Below are positions 8,049-16,674 of a stretch of DNA of 33,100 nt, piece by piece. Numbering within the stretch: position 1 is the stretch's first letter; each line of letters begins with the position of its first letter. The position numbers and the translations under genes were made by a program. The notes beneath the pieces were generated by a model. That model made no database searches and had not been told where the DNA came from. It saw nothing but the letters and a program-made list of their open reading frames with translations. The stretch is from Bacillus thermotolerans (GTDB lineage: Bacteria > Bacillota > Bacilli > Bacillales > Domibacillaceae): assembly GCF_000812025.2 (NCBI RefSeq), contig NZ_JWJE02000043.1, positions 1 through 33,100 of the forward strand. The letters are read 5' to 3'.

Positions 8049-8092
8049 AAATCCAGCTGCCAGAAGAATGGAACCTTCCAGCAGCTGGATTT
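8049..8092 (-). terminator. hairpin/terminator between DUF3870 and DUF819 genes
   Basis: On the minus strand AAATCCAGCTGC (8081-8092) pairs with GCAGCTGGATTT (about 8049-8060) around a 20-nt loop that can pair further, and is followed by a run of T and A. It should end the DUF3870 transcript, or attenuate read-through into the murein-peptide operon 30 bp downstream. Confidence 0.75.
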
Positions 8093-8116
8093 CAATTGCG
8101 TGAACAAATGAAGCAG

Positions 8117-8434
8117 CTACTCTTGAATAATTTGATTGTATTTAATATACGCGTTTTTAAACGCGACCGTTAAGGCTTTTTGGGAAGCGCCAAAATATCT
8201 GTTCTCGATTTCCTCAATAATGTCTTCCATATCCATGATCGAACGGCCTACAAAGATCGACTGAACGAATCGGGACGTGAGGGAGATTGTCGAAGAACAT
8301 TCCGCTTCCATAATTTCATGGCTGTCACGATCAATGACAAGACCGATAAAGTACGTATTGAATTGCTGCATAATCGGGTTATTGGACGCTGTTTTGCTGT
8401 CCCCGATGACGTAAATTGTCCGTTTATGAAACAC
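8117..8434 (-). CDS. DUF3870 domain-containing protein
   Basis: 105-aa soluble protein of unknown function matching the DUF3870 family, recalled as short proteins starting with an IYVIGDSK-like strand and containing an FVG(R)SI segment. Here YVIGDSKTASNNPI is near the N-terminus and SIFVGRSIMDMEDIIEEIENRY is in the middle. The start is taken as GTG at 8434: AGGAGG lies 7 nt upstream, while an in-frame ATG at 8452 contains that Shine-Dalgarno sequence within its own first codons. The gene lies just upstream of the DUF819 operon, separated by a hairpin, so partial co-transcription is possible. No catalytic motif is evident. Confidence 0.78.
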   Translation of the reverse strand: MFHKRTIYVIGDSKTASNNPIMQQFNTYFIGLVIDRDSHEIMEAECSSTISLTSRFVQSIFVGRSIMDMEDIIEEIENRYFGASQKALTVAFKNAYIKYNQIIQE

Positions 8435-8599
8435 GAAGGTTCCTCCTGCCATTCAGCTATCGCGCGGGGCATCTGCATGGGATACATGTAGATGTTCGTC
8501 GCAATATGTATGGTACATTTATTTTAATATACTATTGAAAAATTTACAATATTTAAAATTGGTTTTTTATAGAAGAATATGATAGTTATGTAGACTGCA

Positions 8600-8700
8600 G
8601 GCAAACTAGTTTTTATCTTAAGATGAGGCTGCCCGTTTCCATTCCAACGGGCAACGGATTACAAAGCTTGGATAGCTGTATGATCTTCACGTATATAAAT
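8600..8700 (+). repeat. modular intergenic repeat, copy A (core-less form)
   Basis: Shares both outer flanks with copies B and D, for example GCTGCCCGTT (8628-8637), AACGGGCA (8646-8653) and TGATCTTCACGTA (8681-8693), but lacks the GC-rich core. Only one TTCCATTCCA unit remains (8637-8646), the 8-nt loop of a short hairpin. The rest of the 8435-8760 gap is AT-rich and shows no gene. Confidence 0.8.
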
Positions 8701-8760
8701 GAGGTCTTCTACTATCCTTTGATGTGGATTTATTCATTAGGTCAATATGTTTCTCCCTCT

Positions 8761-10155
8761 TCACGGGAGGCAGCTGGCGAGTAACTGGACCCCTTTTTCA
8801 ATTTCTTCAATTGATAATCCACCAAAGCCCAACATAATATAAGCATTGCCTTCGGTGGTTGGGTTAAGCCAAAACCTTGACGGGGAATAAACTTTGACCC
8901 CCTTCTCTAGGCCGCTTTCGATGAGCTCAAGAGCTTTTGCCTCTTTTAGTTCCAATAAGATATGTAAGCCTGACTTTTCTCCCACCACCTTGACTTGAGT
9001 GCCCATATATTGTTCAATGCTCCTCAGCAACGCCTGATGTTTTCTTTGATACACCTTGCGCATTCTTCGAATATGCCTTTCAAATTCCCCTGTTTGCATG
9101 AACAGAGCCATAGCCCTCTGAATAATAGGAGAGACAGCTTGGTTATACGCCGCGCACGTTTGTGAATATTGAGCCATCAGAGAAGGCGGGAAGACGATAT
9201 AACTTAACCGGGCTGAAGGAAGAAATGATTTAGAAAATGTGCCTAAATAAATGACCCTTTCCTGTTCATCCAGGGATTTTAGCGAAGGAATCGGATGTCC
9301 CCGGTATCGAAATTCGCCGTCATAATCATCCTCAATAATGTACCCTCCAGTTTGATAAGCCCACTTTAGTAATCGCATTCTTTTGGAAATGGACAGAATC
9401 ATACCAAATGGAAATTGGTGAGAAGGCGTTACGTATGCGGCTTTTGCCCTGCTCGTTTGAATGTGCTCTACGGACAATCCATCCTTCTCAAGAGGCACGG
9501 GATCAATCTGGCATCCCTGATCCTCCAAGACCGACCGAATTCCGCTATAACCCGGTTCTTCCATAGCCACAGTGTTTCCCCGAAGCGCTAAAAGGTGGCA
9601 GATCAACGCCACAGAGGCTTGAGTCCCGGCCGTTATAAGAATCTGTTCTGGCGCAGAGCGTACACCTCTGGATTGCAGTAAATAGTTTGATATTTCCCGC
9701 CTTAATTCAAATTCTCCCTGATTCTCATTATATTGAAATAACCAGTTGCTCTCTTGATCCACTGCGTCTGACAGGCATTTCTTCCACTGCTTCAAGGGAA
9801 ACTTTTCAAGGTCGACATTTCCATATTCAAAATCCACAAGGACTTCGCTTGGAGGCTTAGATTCCAACATAACAGGCTGTTCCACCTCAAGCGGACGCAG
9901 TAAAGGCTTCTCCATTTCAGCTACCCATATTCCGCTTTTAGGGACACTTTCGAGGTATCCTTCCGCTTGCAGCTGCTGATAGGCTGCCTCCACCGTATTC
10001 CGGCTGACCTTTAAATGAGTCGTAAGCTGGCGAATGGATGGCATCTTCATTCCTGGCAAGAGCCGGCCTTCTTCAATTTCCTTCTTAATCCAATGATACA
10101 GCTGGCTGTATAAAGATTCTGGCAGCTCCTTGTTTAAAAACGGGGTAAGTTCCAT
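8761..10155 (-). CDS. MocR/GabR-family transcriptional regulator with aminotransferase domain
   Basis: 464-aa regulator made of an N-terminal GntR-type winged helix (about 13-75, with MPSIRQLTTHLKVSRNTVEAAY) joined by a linker to a PLP-binding fold-type I aminotransferase-like domain. PLP-site features are EDDYDGEFRY (275-284) and the Schiff-base lysine K309 in GTFSKSF. Family members (GabR, PdxR, TauR) use PLP as effector and control GABA, vitamin B6 or amino acid genes. The ATG at 10155 follows GGAGGG; upstream in-frame codons to 10224 are within the operator region. It diverges from a PPOX-like gene, its most probable target, with direct and inverted repeats between them. Confidence 0.92.
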   Translation of the reverse strand: MELTPFLNKELPESLYSQLYHWIKKEIEEGRLLPGMKMPSIRQLTTHLKVSRNTVEAAYQQLQAEGYLESVPKSGIWVAEMEKPLLRPLEVEQPVMLESKPPSEVLVDFEYGNVDLEKFPLKQWKKCLSDAVDQESNWLFQYNENQGEFELRREISNYLLQSRGVRSAPEQILITAGTQASVALICHLLALRGNTVAMEEPGYSGIRSVLEDQGCQIDPVPLEKDGLSVEHIQTSRAKAAYVTPSHQFPFGMILSISKRMRLLKWAYQTGGYIIEDDYDGEFRYRGHPIPSLKSLDEQERVIYLGTFSKSFLPSARLSYIVFPPSLMAQYSQTCAAYNQAVSPIIQRAMALFMQTGEFERHIRRMRKVYQRKHQALLRSIEQYMGTQVKVVGEKSGLHILLELKEAKALELIESGLEKGVKVYSPSRFWLNPTTEGNAYIMLGFGGLSIEEIEKGVQLLASCLP

Positions 10156-10168
10156 TGTTAACCCTCCA

Positions 10169-10219
10169 TCTGTCCCTATTAAACTTTTTAATTCTGTCCC
10201 TTTTACTATGTACAGAATT
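10169..10219. promoter_or_regulatory. candidate MocR operator in divergent intergenic region
   Basis: TCTGTCCCT occurs twice in direct orientation (10169-10177 and 10193-10201), 24 bp apart. The second copy also forms an 8-bp perfect inverted repeat, AATTCTGT (10190-10197) and ACAGAATT (10212-10219). Direct repeats about two helical turns apart are typical of MocR regulator sites; that this is the operator is inferred. Confidence 0.5.
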
Positions 10220-10264
10220 TTCATAAAATGATTTTATCATTTATAAAGAAGGATGGGATGAAAC

Positions 10265-10810
10265 ATGCAGAAGATCCGCCAGGAAAAAAGACTATGTACA
10301 GACGATAAGCGTATTGATCAGTTTTTAAGCCACGCACGGACAGGCTACCTTGGATTAACGGATAAGGAGAATCCTTATGTTGTTCCTTTAAATTTTATCT
10401 GGATGAATGAAGCTTTGTATTTTCATGGAGCTGCGCACGGGAGAAAAATCGATTTGATCCAGGCCAATCCTAACTGTTGTTTCACCGTATGTGAAGAATA
10501 CGGAACCACGGTAAGTCCGATACCCGCCAAGACCGATACGGCCTACATGAGTGTGATGCTGTTTGGAGCCCTGGAAAAGGTAACAGATTTACAAGAAGCG
10601 ACTACGGCCATGCAGGCCATGCTGGATAAGTACGTGCCCGGCTATTACGATCAAAGCCTTTCATCGTCTCATGTTGAGAAATACCGGTCCTCACTAGGGA
10701 GCCATACAGTTGTTTTTAAACTCACTCCGAGCGTACGAACGGCGAAAGAAAATCCATTAGATCCGCAATTGGCTTTCTATCCAGGCAGGAATGTTCAGAT
10801 GGATACCTAA
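10265..10810 (+). CDS. pyridoxamine 5'-phosphate oxidase-related, flavin-binding protein
   Basis: 181-aa protein with the split-barrel FMN-binding fold of the PPOX-like (NimA-type) family. The N-terminal RIDQFLSHARTGYLGLTDKENPYVVPL pattern and the following LYFHGAAHGRKIDLIQANPNCCF are diagnostic of this group. These proteins bind FMN, F420 or heme, and many are reductases of unknown substrate rather than true PdxH. The gene lies head to head with a MocR-type PLP-dependent regulator, so its expression may answer to PLP or an amino acid. The start is the ATG at 10265, with AAGGATGGGATG upstream. No plus-strand terminator is clear; the hairpins downstream have their T tracts on the other strand. 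Confidence 0.85.
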   Translation: MQKIRQEKRLCTDDKRIDQFLSHARTGYLGLTDKENPYVVPLNFIWMNEALYFHGAAHGRKIDLIQANPNCCFTVCEEYGTTVSPIPAKTDTAYMSVMLFGALEKVTDLQEATTAMQAMLDKYVPGYYDQSLSSSHVEKYRSSLGSHTVVFKLTPSVRTAKENPLDPQLAFYPGRNVQMDT

Positions 10811-10910
10811 ATCTGGCCCCATTGTTGAATACAAGCGAAACACCGCTCTTCAGCTAAACAGCCATGCTCGTTCAACCAACACCTTTGTGTGAACAGAGCC
10901 TATAATAAAA

Positions 10911-10932
10911 GCCCTTCTCGGATCAGAAGGGC
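10911..10932 (-). terminator. second terminator hairpin downstream of MATE gene
   Basis: GCCCTTCT (10911-10918) and AGAAGGGC (10925-10932) form a perfect 8-bp stem. On the minus strand it is followed by TTTTATTATAG, so it acts as a backup terminator for the MATE gene. It may also fold in the PPOX transcript. Confidence 0.65.
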
Positions 10933-10955
10933 AAATACATGACGTCCAAAAAACA

Positions 10956-10979
10956 AGTTCGCTTGAAACCAAGCGAACT
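10956..10979 (-). terminator. Rho-independent terminator of MATE gene
   Basis: AGTTCGCTTG (10956-10965) and CAAGCGAACT (10970-10979) form a perfect 10-bp stem with a 4-nt loop, followed on the minus strand by TGTTTTTT. It stands 30 bp after the MATE stop codon. Confidence 0.9.
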
Positions 10980-11009
10980 GTTCTCATTTACATCGAATAA
11001 AGCACACCC

Positions 11010-12347
11010 TTACCCTTTCGCAAACAGCTCCTTCTCCTTCCAGCCGCCAAACCGGAAATAAAGGAACGCGCACAGGCTGCTGATGACAAAGCTTAAACCG
11101 ATCCCCAGGGCGACGCCCGGTTCCCCGAACCATTCCGCAAAGGCAGCAGACATTGGATATCTCAGCACCCAGAAAGAGATGATATTTAACACCAATACTT
11201 GCATCATTGCGCCCGATGCTCTGACGACCCCGTTCAATACAAAGTTCAGGCCCAGGAACGGATAGAAAAAGGCCACGAGCCGCACATATTCACCTCCAAA
11301 TTCAACCGCCGCTTGATCCGCGATGAACAGACGGATGCTCCAATGGGAAAACAGGAAAAGCAAAACCGCGGCCGCTAGCATAATCGCTAAGTTCAAAAAG
11401 ACGGCGTATGTGGTGATTTGCTTCACCCGGTCCCATTTGCCGGCCGCAATGTTTTGCCCGGCCATGCTGTTTACGGCTGTGCCAAGCGCTTGAGCCGGCA
11501 GAATGAGCAGGCTGTCGAGGCGCTGGGCCACTCCGTACCCGGCCACCGCGTGACCGCCAAACGATGTGACGACACTCATAATCGCCGCAGCCCCGGCTGA
11601 AATGACCATCATTTGCAGGCCGGCCGGAATGCCCTGGCTTAAAATGAGCGCGGTCTCTCTTCTCGATGGAAGCGACGGCACCGAAAACGGAATGAGCTTG
11701 TGGCGCAGGCTGATGAACAGCCCATATAAGAAGGCGGCCCCTTGAGCCACGACGGTGGCATAGGCAGCTCCTTCAATTCCTAAGCCTAGCGTATGAATAA
11801 ATAAAGGATCGAGCACCGCATTCAGAAGGACAGCCATAAACACAAACCGGATCGGCGTTTTACTGTCGCCGAGTGACCGGAAAACCGTGCCGATGAAGTT
11901 ATAGCCGAATAAAAACAAAATACCGATAAAGTTAATCTGCAAATAGCTGACCGCTTCAGGAACCATCGCATCCGGCGTTCCCAACAGCCGCAAAATATCC
12001 TCCGCAAGCAGGACGCCGAGCGCACCGAGCGCAATCGCCATGCTGGTTAACAGAACGACAAACGCATTTACGTAGCTCCTTAGCTGCTCGGAATCTCCTT
12101 TTCCTTTTAGCTGTGACAAAATCGTCAGCGTGGCATTATTGATGCCGATAATGAAGGAAAGCACAGTAAAGATCACCGTACTCGAGATCGCCACCGCGCC
12201 GAGGGCATTCGCCCCGAGCAGGTTTCCGACCCATAAGCTGTCAATGAGCTGATAAGACACCTGCAGCAAATTCGTCAGCAGGATCGGTGTAGAGAACGTC
12301 AGCAGCTGCCGCCAAATATTTCCGCTCGTAAAGTCTTGCTGATTCAT
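11010..12347 (-). CDS. MATE family efflux transporter
   Basis: 445-aa polytopic membrane protein with about twelve hydrophobic helices in two related halves, as in multidrug and toxic compound extrusion exporters that use Na+ or H+ gradients. The N-terminus (GNIWRQLLTFSTPILLTNLLQVSYQLIDSLWVGNLLG) and GYGVAQRLDSLLILPAQALGTAVNSMAGQNIAAG in the second half are strongly typical of the NorM/DinF-like bacterial MATE group. GGAGAGAG stands about 7 nt before the ATG. It appears monocistronic, with two tandem terminators. The substrate cannot be inferred. Confidence 0.93.
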   Translation of the reverse strand: MNQQDFTSGNIWRQLLTFSTPILLTNLLQVSYQLIDSLWVGNLLGANALGAVAISSTVIFTVLSFIIGINNATLTILSQLKGKGDSEQLRSYVNAFVVLLTSMAIALGALGVLLAEDILRLLGTPDAMVPEAVSYLQINFIGILFLFGYNFIGTVFRSLGDSKTPIRFVFMAVLLNAVLDPLFIHTLGLGIEGAAYATVVAQGAAFLYGLFISLRHKLIPFSVPSLPSRRETALILSQGIPAGLQMMVISAGAAAIMSVVTSFGGHAVAGYGVAQRLDSLLILPAQALGTAVNSMAGQNIAAGKWDRVKQITTYAVFLNLAIMLAAAVLLFLFSHWSIRLFIADQAAVEFGGEYVRLVAFFYPFLGLNFVLNGVVRASGAMMQVLVLNIISFWVLRYPMSAAFAEWFGEPGVALGIGLSFVISSLCAFLYFRFGGWKEKELFAKG

Positions 12348-12434
12348 AGAAAATCTCTCTCCTCTTCTCTGTCTCTATCATACCCTCAACCGAACAAAGG
12401 ACATAAAGATCTGCTTGCTTCCTTTATCCAAAAT

Positions 12435-12456
12435 AAGCCGCCACTAGGGGCGGCTT
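12435..12456 (-). terminator. terminator-like hairpin near repeat B
   Basis: AAGCCGCC (12435-12442) and GGCGGCTT (12449-12456) form an 8-bp stem with a 6-nt loop, followed on the minus strand by ATTTTGG. It could stop transcripts that have read through dynA and repeat copy B. Confidence 0.55.
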
Positions 12457-12462
12457 CAGACG

Positions 12463-12674
12463 GCAAACAAACTCGTCTTTATCTTAGGATAAAGGCTGCC
12501 CGTTTCCACTCCAGACGCTTCGCTTTCCGCGGGGCGGGCGGTGAGCCTCCTCAAGCTTTGCTCTGCGGGGTCTCACCTGTCCCGCTCATCCCGCAGGAGT
12601 CTACGCGCCTTCCATTCCAACGGGCAGCGGCTTATTAAGTTTGGCTAGTCGCTTGATCTTCACGTACATAAAGA
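12463..12674 (+). repeat. modular intergenic repeat, copy B (full length)
   Basis: An outer 10-bp inverted repeat GCTGCCCGTT (12495-12504) and AACGGGCAGC (12619-12628) encloses the GC-rich core. The core is bounded by near-identical direct repeats TTCCACTCCA (12504-12513) and TTCCATTCCA (12610-12619), giving a 106-bp unit. Outer flanks match copies A and D. Open reading frames here are by-products of the repeat. It occupies most of the 12348-12758 gap. Confidence 0.85.
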
Positions 12675-12725
12675 GCCAGCTTTTCAAACAAGCATGCCCT
12701 CTCTGCTTTTTGCCGATAAACTGAC

Positions 12726-12747
12726 AAGCCGCCCCAATGGACGGCTT
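12726..12747 (-). terminator. terminator-like hairpin after dynA
   Basis: On the minus strand AAGCCG (12742-12747) pairs with CGGCTT (12726-12731), extended by TCC and GGG around a short loop. It lies 12 bp after the dynA stop; the following T tract is poor, so termination may be incomplete. Confidence 0.5.
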
Positions 12748-12758
12748 GAACCAATGAA

Positions 12759-15700
12759 TTACGAATAAATCCCGCTCTCCAAACGAGCCAACAGCTTCTT
12801 GTAGCGCTCAGCCCCGCCCGTTTCGGATAACGCCGCGAGCCGGCCGGCCGCCTGTTCGGCCATTTGAGCGGACGCCGCTTCCCGTGTCTTTTCTAACAGC
12901 TCCTCGTAAACAGGCACAAGCGCCGTGCTGATCCGTTCCTTCTGCTCCTGCACATAATCAAGCACCGGCGTCATCATGCTTTTCTCAATTTCATCCCGAA
13001 TCACTTTATTGCCGCCCTCTGCAAAAAACTGCGGCGATGTTTTGTAGTCCTTGAACAAGGCTTGAAACAAGCCGGCATGAATCGCATGAAGCCCTGGCTC
13101 GAACGTAAACTCCGGCAGCCCTTTCGCCTCGATTCCCTTTAAATGAACGGACGGCAGCAATTCCCGCGTTTCTTTTTCAAGCAGCTGAACCAAATGGTCG
13201 AGGCTTTTTTGGATAAATGTCTGCAGGCGGAAAGCAGACGTTCTCATTTCTCTCGCCATTTCCTCCGCCGTAAAGCGAATCACTTCATTCGTCATCCGGT
13301 GCAGTGCGGTGAACATGTCATCAAAGGCGTCAAACGCCGCCGGGCTGAAAATGAGCTTAAACTCGTCGTTGTACCGGTAGAACAAGCGCTGTCTCGCATA
13401 GAACAGCAGTTCTTCAATTTCCTCTTCAAACGCTTCCCTTTCGGCTTTAAACGAACGGCTGCCTATATAGCTTAACGCTTCGGCGAGCTGGCGATTCAGC
13501 TCTTTGCGATGTCTTTCCTTCGCGGTCTCATCCTCTTCCGCAAGACGAATCCGCCGCTTCAGCTCCATCACTGCCTGCTTCGTATCCGCCTCTGCCTGGC
13601 GCAGCACCGAAACGGCTAAGGACTGCTTCGTGAATGGATAAAAGCGCTCCTCGAATAACGAAAATCCTGACAAGTCAAAGGCCTGCTGGGCCGGTACCTC
13701 TTCTTCCCCCGTCTTCAGCATCGCGCCGTACCGTTTTTTCTCCTCCTCGGTCATTTTGTCGTGCGCTTTCTTCTTCGCTAACAGCGCCAGATGGCTTGAT
13801 ACCGGGTAAATGCGCGCCTGATGAATCTGGCACTGGATGAGATTTTGCTCTACATGCTGCAGCACGGACAATAGATCCTTTTCGGAGGTGGCCAGATCCG
13901 CGGCATTGACGATAAAGAACATGTTGTCTTCTTCTTTAAAGTTCTTCACTTGACCGAGCTGCATTAAAAAGGCACGGTCCGCGCGCGAGAAGGCGTGGTT
14001 ATAATACGTGACGAACACGACGGAGTCCGCACTCGTCACGTAATTAAACGCCATTTCCGTATGGCGGGCGTTCATCGAGCCGGCTCCTGGTGTATCGACA
14101 AGCACCATTCCTTGTTCCGTCACAGGGGCGGAGTAATACAGCTGAATACGCTCGACGAAGCAGGCCTTCTCTTCGACACTGACAAACTCTGTGTACGTGT
14201 CGACCATCATGCGTTCCACTTTCCCAAGCCGCGTGCGCATGTAGTTATAGCCGGAAAGCGCCGCACGCAGGAAGGAGAACTGCTCGAGCGGGAGAGCGGC
14301 GAGCGGACTAAATAACTCCTCTTCTTCCTTCTCCTCCTGGTCTTGCTCCTTTGCTTCCTGCTTTTTCGCCATCAGCTCGTCATGCTCCTTTAGAAGCGCC
14401 GCTAAATGCTCGACGCTAGAAGCGGTCTTTCCGCTGAGCTCGAGCGCCTGGTTAATGTCCTTTAAAAACTGCTCCTCCGTTTTAAACAGCAGCATCACCG
14501 TTCCGTGCCCATGCTCCGCGTCCGGTGCGCGGATTTCGTTAATAGCCGCTGTGGTCGGATTCGGGGACACGGGAAGAACCGTCTCTCCAAGCAGGGCATT
14601 GGCAAATGACGACTTCCCGGCGCTGAACGCCCCGAATAACGCAATTGTGTACTCGTTCTTTTCCAGGCGGGCAATCCGCTCCCGCAGCTTGTCGATCGTT
14701 TGCTCCATGTGCCCCGCTTCCGCAAGCAGGGACGCCTGCCGCTTCACCTCCTGAATGCGCGCCTCTAAGTCAATCGGCTCAAAGGCTTCCGGCTCTCTCT
14801 GCCCTATCCACTGCTCAGCCGCCTCCCGGATGGAAATAAAGCGCGGCTTCTCCTTCGCCGCGGACGGCTTTGACTTCTGAAACGCACGGAACGGCCTTTT
14901 CTCCACCTTCTCTTGCCCGCGCACCGCCAACGTGTCAAAGATGCGCTCGTACAGCTCTCTTTCCTTTTCCTTCAACGCCTCGCGTTCGGTCCAGGCGCTC
15001 ATTTTTTCCTCTATCGCTCGTTGCTCCTTCTGAATGGAGATGACCTGCTCCTTGTTGCGTGCCATCGCTTCTTCCTCCAGCGGTTCCACGATATCGGCAT
15101 ACGCCTGCCGGTACAGGCTTTGCAGCTCACGCTCGACGTCCTTGGCGTAATTCAGCACGTAATCACCCGTCAGGTTCGCCCCGCTTTTCACAAGCTTCAC
15201 TAATAAATCAGGGGAAAAGACGACCTGGCACTTGCGAATGCGTTCTCTTCGCTCCTCCGTGATGACACCGAATTCCGTCAAAAGCCCAATGATTTCCTCC
15301 CTTAGCGGAATATCCACGTAAGTCAGCCGGTTTTCATTCAGCGCCTGAAAAAGCTGGTCCAGGCGCCTCTCTTTCTCCTCCTTCGTCTTCTTTCGGGAGA
15401 ATAAGCCGCGGACCTGGAAGGACAGCTCCCGTGACTCAAGAAATTCCCGCACGAACAGACGTGTATAGTAATCCATCAGCTTCGCATTATGAAACACGTG
15501 CGCCACGCGCTGATCGAACATGGAGACGAACGAATGCTGGCGCGCAGCCACCGCCTCCTCCCGCTGCGCAGCCTCTGTCTGCTCCTCCTCCAGCTGGCGG
15601 AAGGAAGACACGTACTCCAGCAGCTCGTCGTACCGGTCTATTCTTTTAGCCGACTGCTCCTGCTGCTTTTTCAAAAAGTTCATCGCCAGCATAAGCGATT

Positions 15701-16547
15701 CCTTCAGGATGTGGGCCGTAATTTGCTGCTGTCGGCTGGCAATGCGGTCCGCCAGCTGCTCCTTTAATTCATCGAGCTGGTTATACGGGTGCCCCGCATC
15801 CTTTAATGACGTGAAAAACAATCCGCTGTACGTCAGGTGATGGTCGCTAAGCGCCCCATGGATACGCTTGGCAAACTCGTCGAAAGGAAGCTCGCTCGCA
15901 ATATGCTTATCAATTTGATTAATAATTAAGTAGTTATCTTTTCCCCGTTCCACGAGCTGCCGGTTAAATTCAAAGTTCTCCGGAGACTGGACATGGTTGT
16001 AGTCCATCATGTAAAACACAACGTCTGCCAGGTGAAGCTTCGATACCGCGCTTACCCGGTGGGCGTCATCGGTCGAGTCAATCCCGGGTGTATCGAAGAC
16101 GGTGACCCCTTCCGGCAGCTGGCCGGTCCGGTGGGAAATTTCGACCTCCTCGACGGTGTTGCCATCGACGCAGTACGCTTGAATATCCTCTAAATTATAC
16201 GGATACGGAAAGGTTTGAACCGTTCCATCCTTGAAGGTCACTAGCGCGTACGGCTCTCCTTCCTTCACCTTGACGATGTTCGCGCTTGTCGGAATCGGGC
16301 TTGACGGCAATAGGTCCTCCCCCATCAATTCATTAATCATGGTGGACTTTCCTGCGGAGAAGTGACCGTAAAACGCAATCACATACTCCATGTTATCCAG
16401 CTTCTCAATCAGCTCCATACACGTCTTCGCGCTTTCCCGATCCTCATAATCAATAAATAGCTGATACAGCTCATGAAGCTTCGGCAGCAGCAACCCGCGG
16501 GTCGGCCTTTGCTGGGACAGCCATTTCTTTAATGTATCATTCAGCAT
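12759..16547 (-). CDS. dynA: double-headed bacterial dynamin-like GTPase DynA
   Basis: 1262-aa protein holding two complete dynamin-like modules in one chain, the architecture of B. subtilis DynA (YpbR), which tethers and fuses membranes and helps cells withstand pore-formers and phage. First GTPase: P-loop GHFSAGKST (61-69), DTPG (152-155), NQID (210-213). Second GTPase: P-loop GAFSAGKSS (639-647), DTPG (818-821), NAAD (881-884). Long helical stalk segments follow each (about 280-560 and 960-1250), and an acidic KEQDQEEKEEEE linker lies at about 732-743 inside the second G domain. Both heads keep the P-loop lysine and switch residues, so both could hydrolyse GTP. AGGAGG stands 7 nt before the ATG. 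The upstream thiT gene is closed by its own terminator, so dynA probably has its own promoter in 16548-16635. Confidence 0.95.
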   Translation of the reverse strand: MLNDTLKKWLSQQRPTRGLLLPKLHELYQLFIDYEDRESAKTCMELIEKLDNMEYVIAFYGHFSAGKSTMINELMGEDLLPSSPIPTSANIVKVKEGEPYALVTFKDGTVQTFPYPYNLEDIQAYCVDGNTVEEVEISHRTGQLPEGVTVFDTPGIDSTDDAHRVSAVSKLHLADVVFYMMDYNHVQSPENFEFNRQLVERGKDNYLIINQIDKHIASELPFDEFAKRIHGALSDHHLTYSGLFFTSLKDAGHPYNQLDELKEQLADRIASRQQQITAHILKESLMLAMNFLKKQQEQSAKRIDRYDELLEYVSSFRQLEEEQTEAAQREEAVAARQHSFVSMFDQRVAHVFHNAKLMDYYTRLFVREFLESRELSFQVRGLFSRKKTKEEKERRLDQLFQALNENRLTYVDIPLREEIIGLLTEFGVITEERRERIRKCQVVFSPDLLVKLVKSGANLTGDYVLNYAKDVERELQSLYRQAYADIVEPLEEEAMARNKEQVISIQKEQRAIEEKMSAWTEREALKEKERELYERIFDTLAVRGQEKVEKRPFRAFQKSKPSAAKEKPRFISIREAAEQWIGQREPEAFEPIDLEARIQEVKRQASLLAEAGHMEQTIDKLRERIARLEKNEYTIALFGAFSAGKSSFANALLGETVLPVSPNPTTAAINEIRAPDAEHGHGTVMLLFKTEEQFLKDINQALELSGKTASSVEHLAALLKEHDELMAKKQEAKEQDQEEKEEEELFSPLAALPLEQFSFLRAALSGYNYMRTRLGKVERMMVDTYTEFVSVEEKACFVERIQLYYSAPVTEQGMVLVDTPGAGSMNARHTEMAFNYVTSADSVVFVTYYNHAFSRADRAFLMQLGQVKNFKEEDNMFFIVNAADLATSEKDLLSVLQHVEQNLIQCQIHQARIYPVSSHLALLAKKKAHDKMTEEEKKRYGAMLKTGEEEVPAQQAFDLSGFSLFEERFYPFTKQSLAVSVLRQAEADTKQAVMELKRRIRLAEEDETAKERHRKELNRQLAEALSYIGSRSFKAEREAFEEEIEELLFYARQRLFYRYNDEFKLIFSPAAFDAFDDMFTALHRMTNEVIRFTAEEMAREMRTSAFRLQTFIQKSLDHLVQLLEKETRELLPSVHLKGIEAKGLPEFTFEPGLHAIHAGLFQALFKDYKTSPQFFAEGGNKVIRDEIEKSMMTPVLDYVQEQKERISTALVPVYEELLEKTREAASAQMAEQAAGRLAALSETGGAERYKKLLARLESGIYS

Positions 16548-16635
16548 CCGCTGTCCTCCTCTCTACTCTTTATGGCCTTTTTTCCTTATTGTATCGAAAA
16601 CGGCATAGGATTTCAGCCTATGAGCGCATAATAAA

Positions 16636-16669
16636 AAGAACTGCCTCCATACGTGTGAAGGCAGTTCTT
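16636..16669 (-). terminator. Rho-independent terminator of thiT
   Basis: On the minus strand AAGAACTGCCT (16659-16669) pairs with AGGCAGTTCTT (16636-16646) in a perfect 11-bp stem, followed by TTTATTATG. It begins 6 bp after the thiT stop codon. Confidence 0.9.
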
Positions 16670-16674
16670 CCTTG

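Noticed and set aside
12336-12638. Plus-strand ORF of 100 codons over repeat copy B, and similar ORFs over copies C and D
   Set aside because: The shared peptide sequence (for example FHSRRFAFRGAGGEPPQA) comes from the DNA repeat itself, appears in different lengths and frames, and none of the ORFs has a ribosome binding site.
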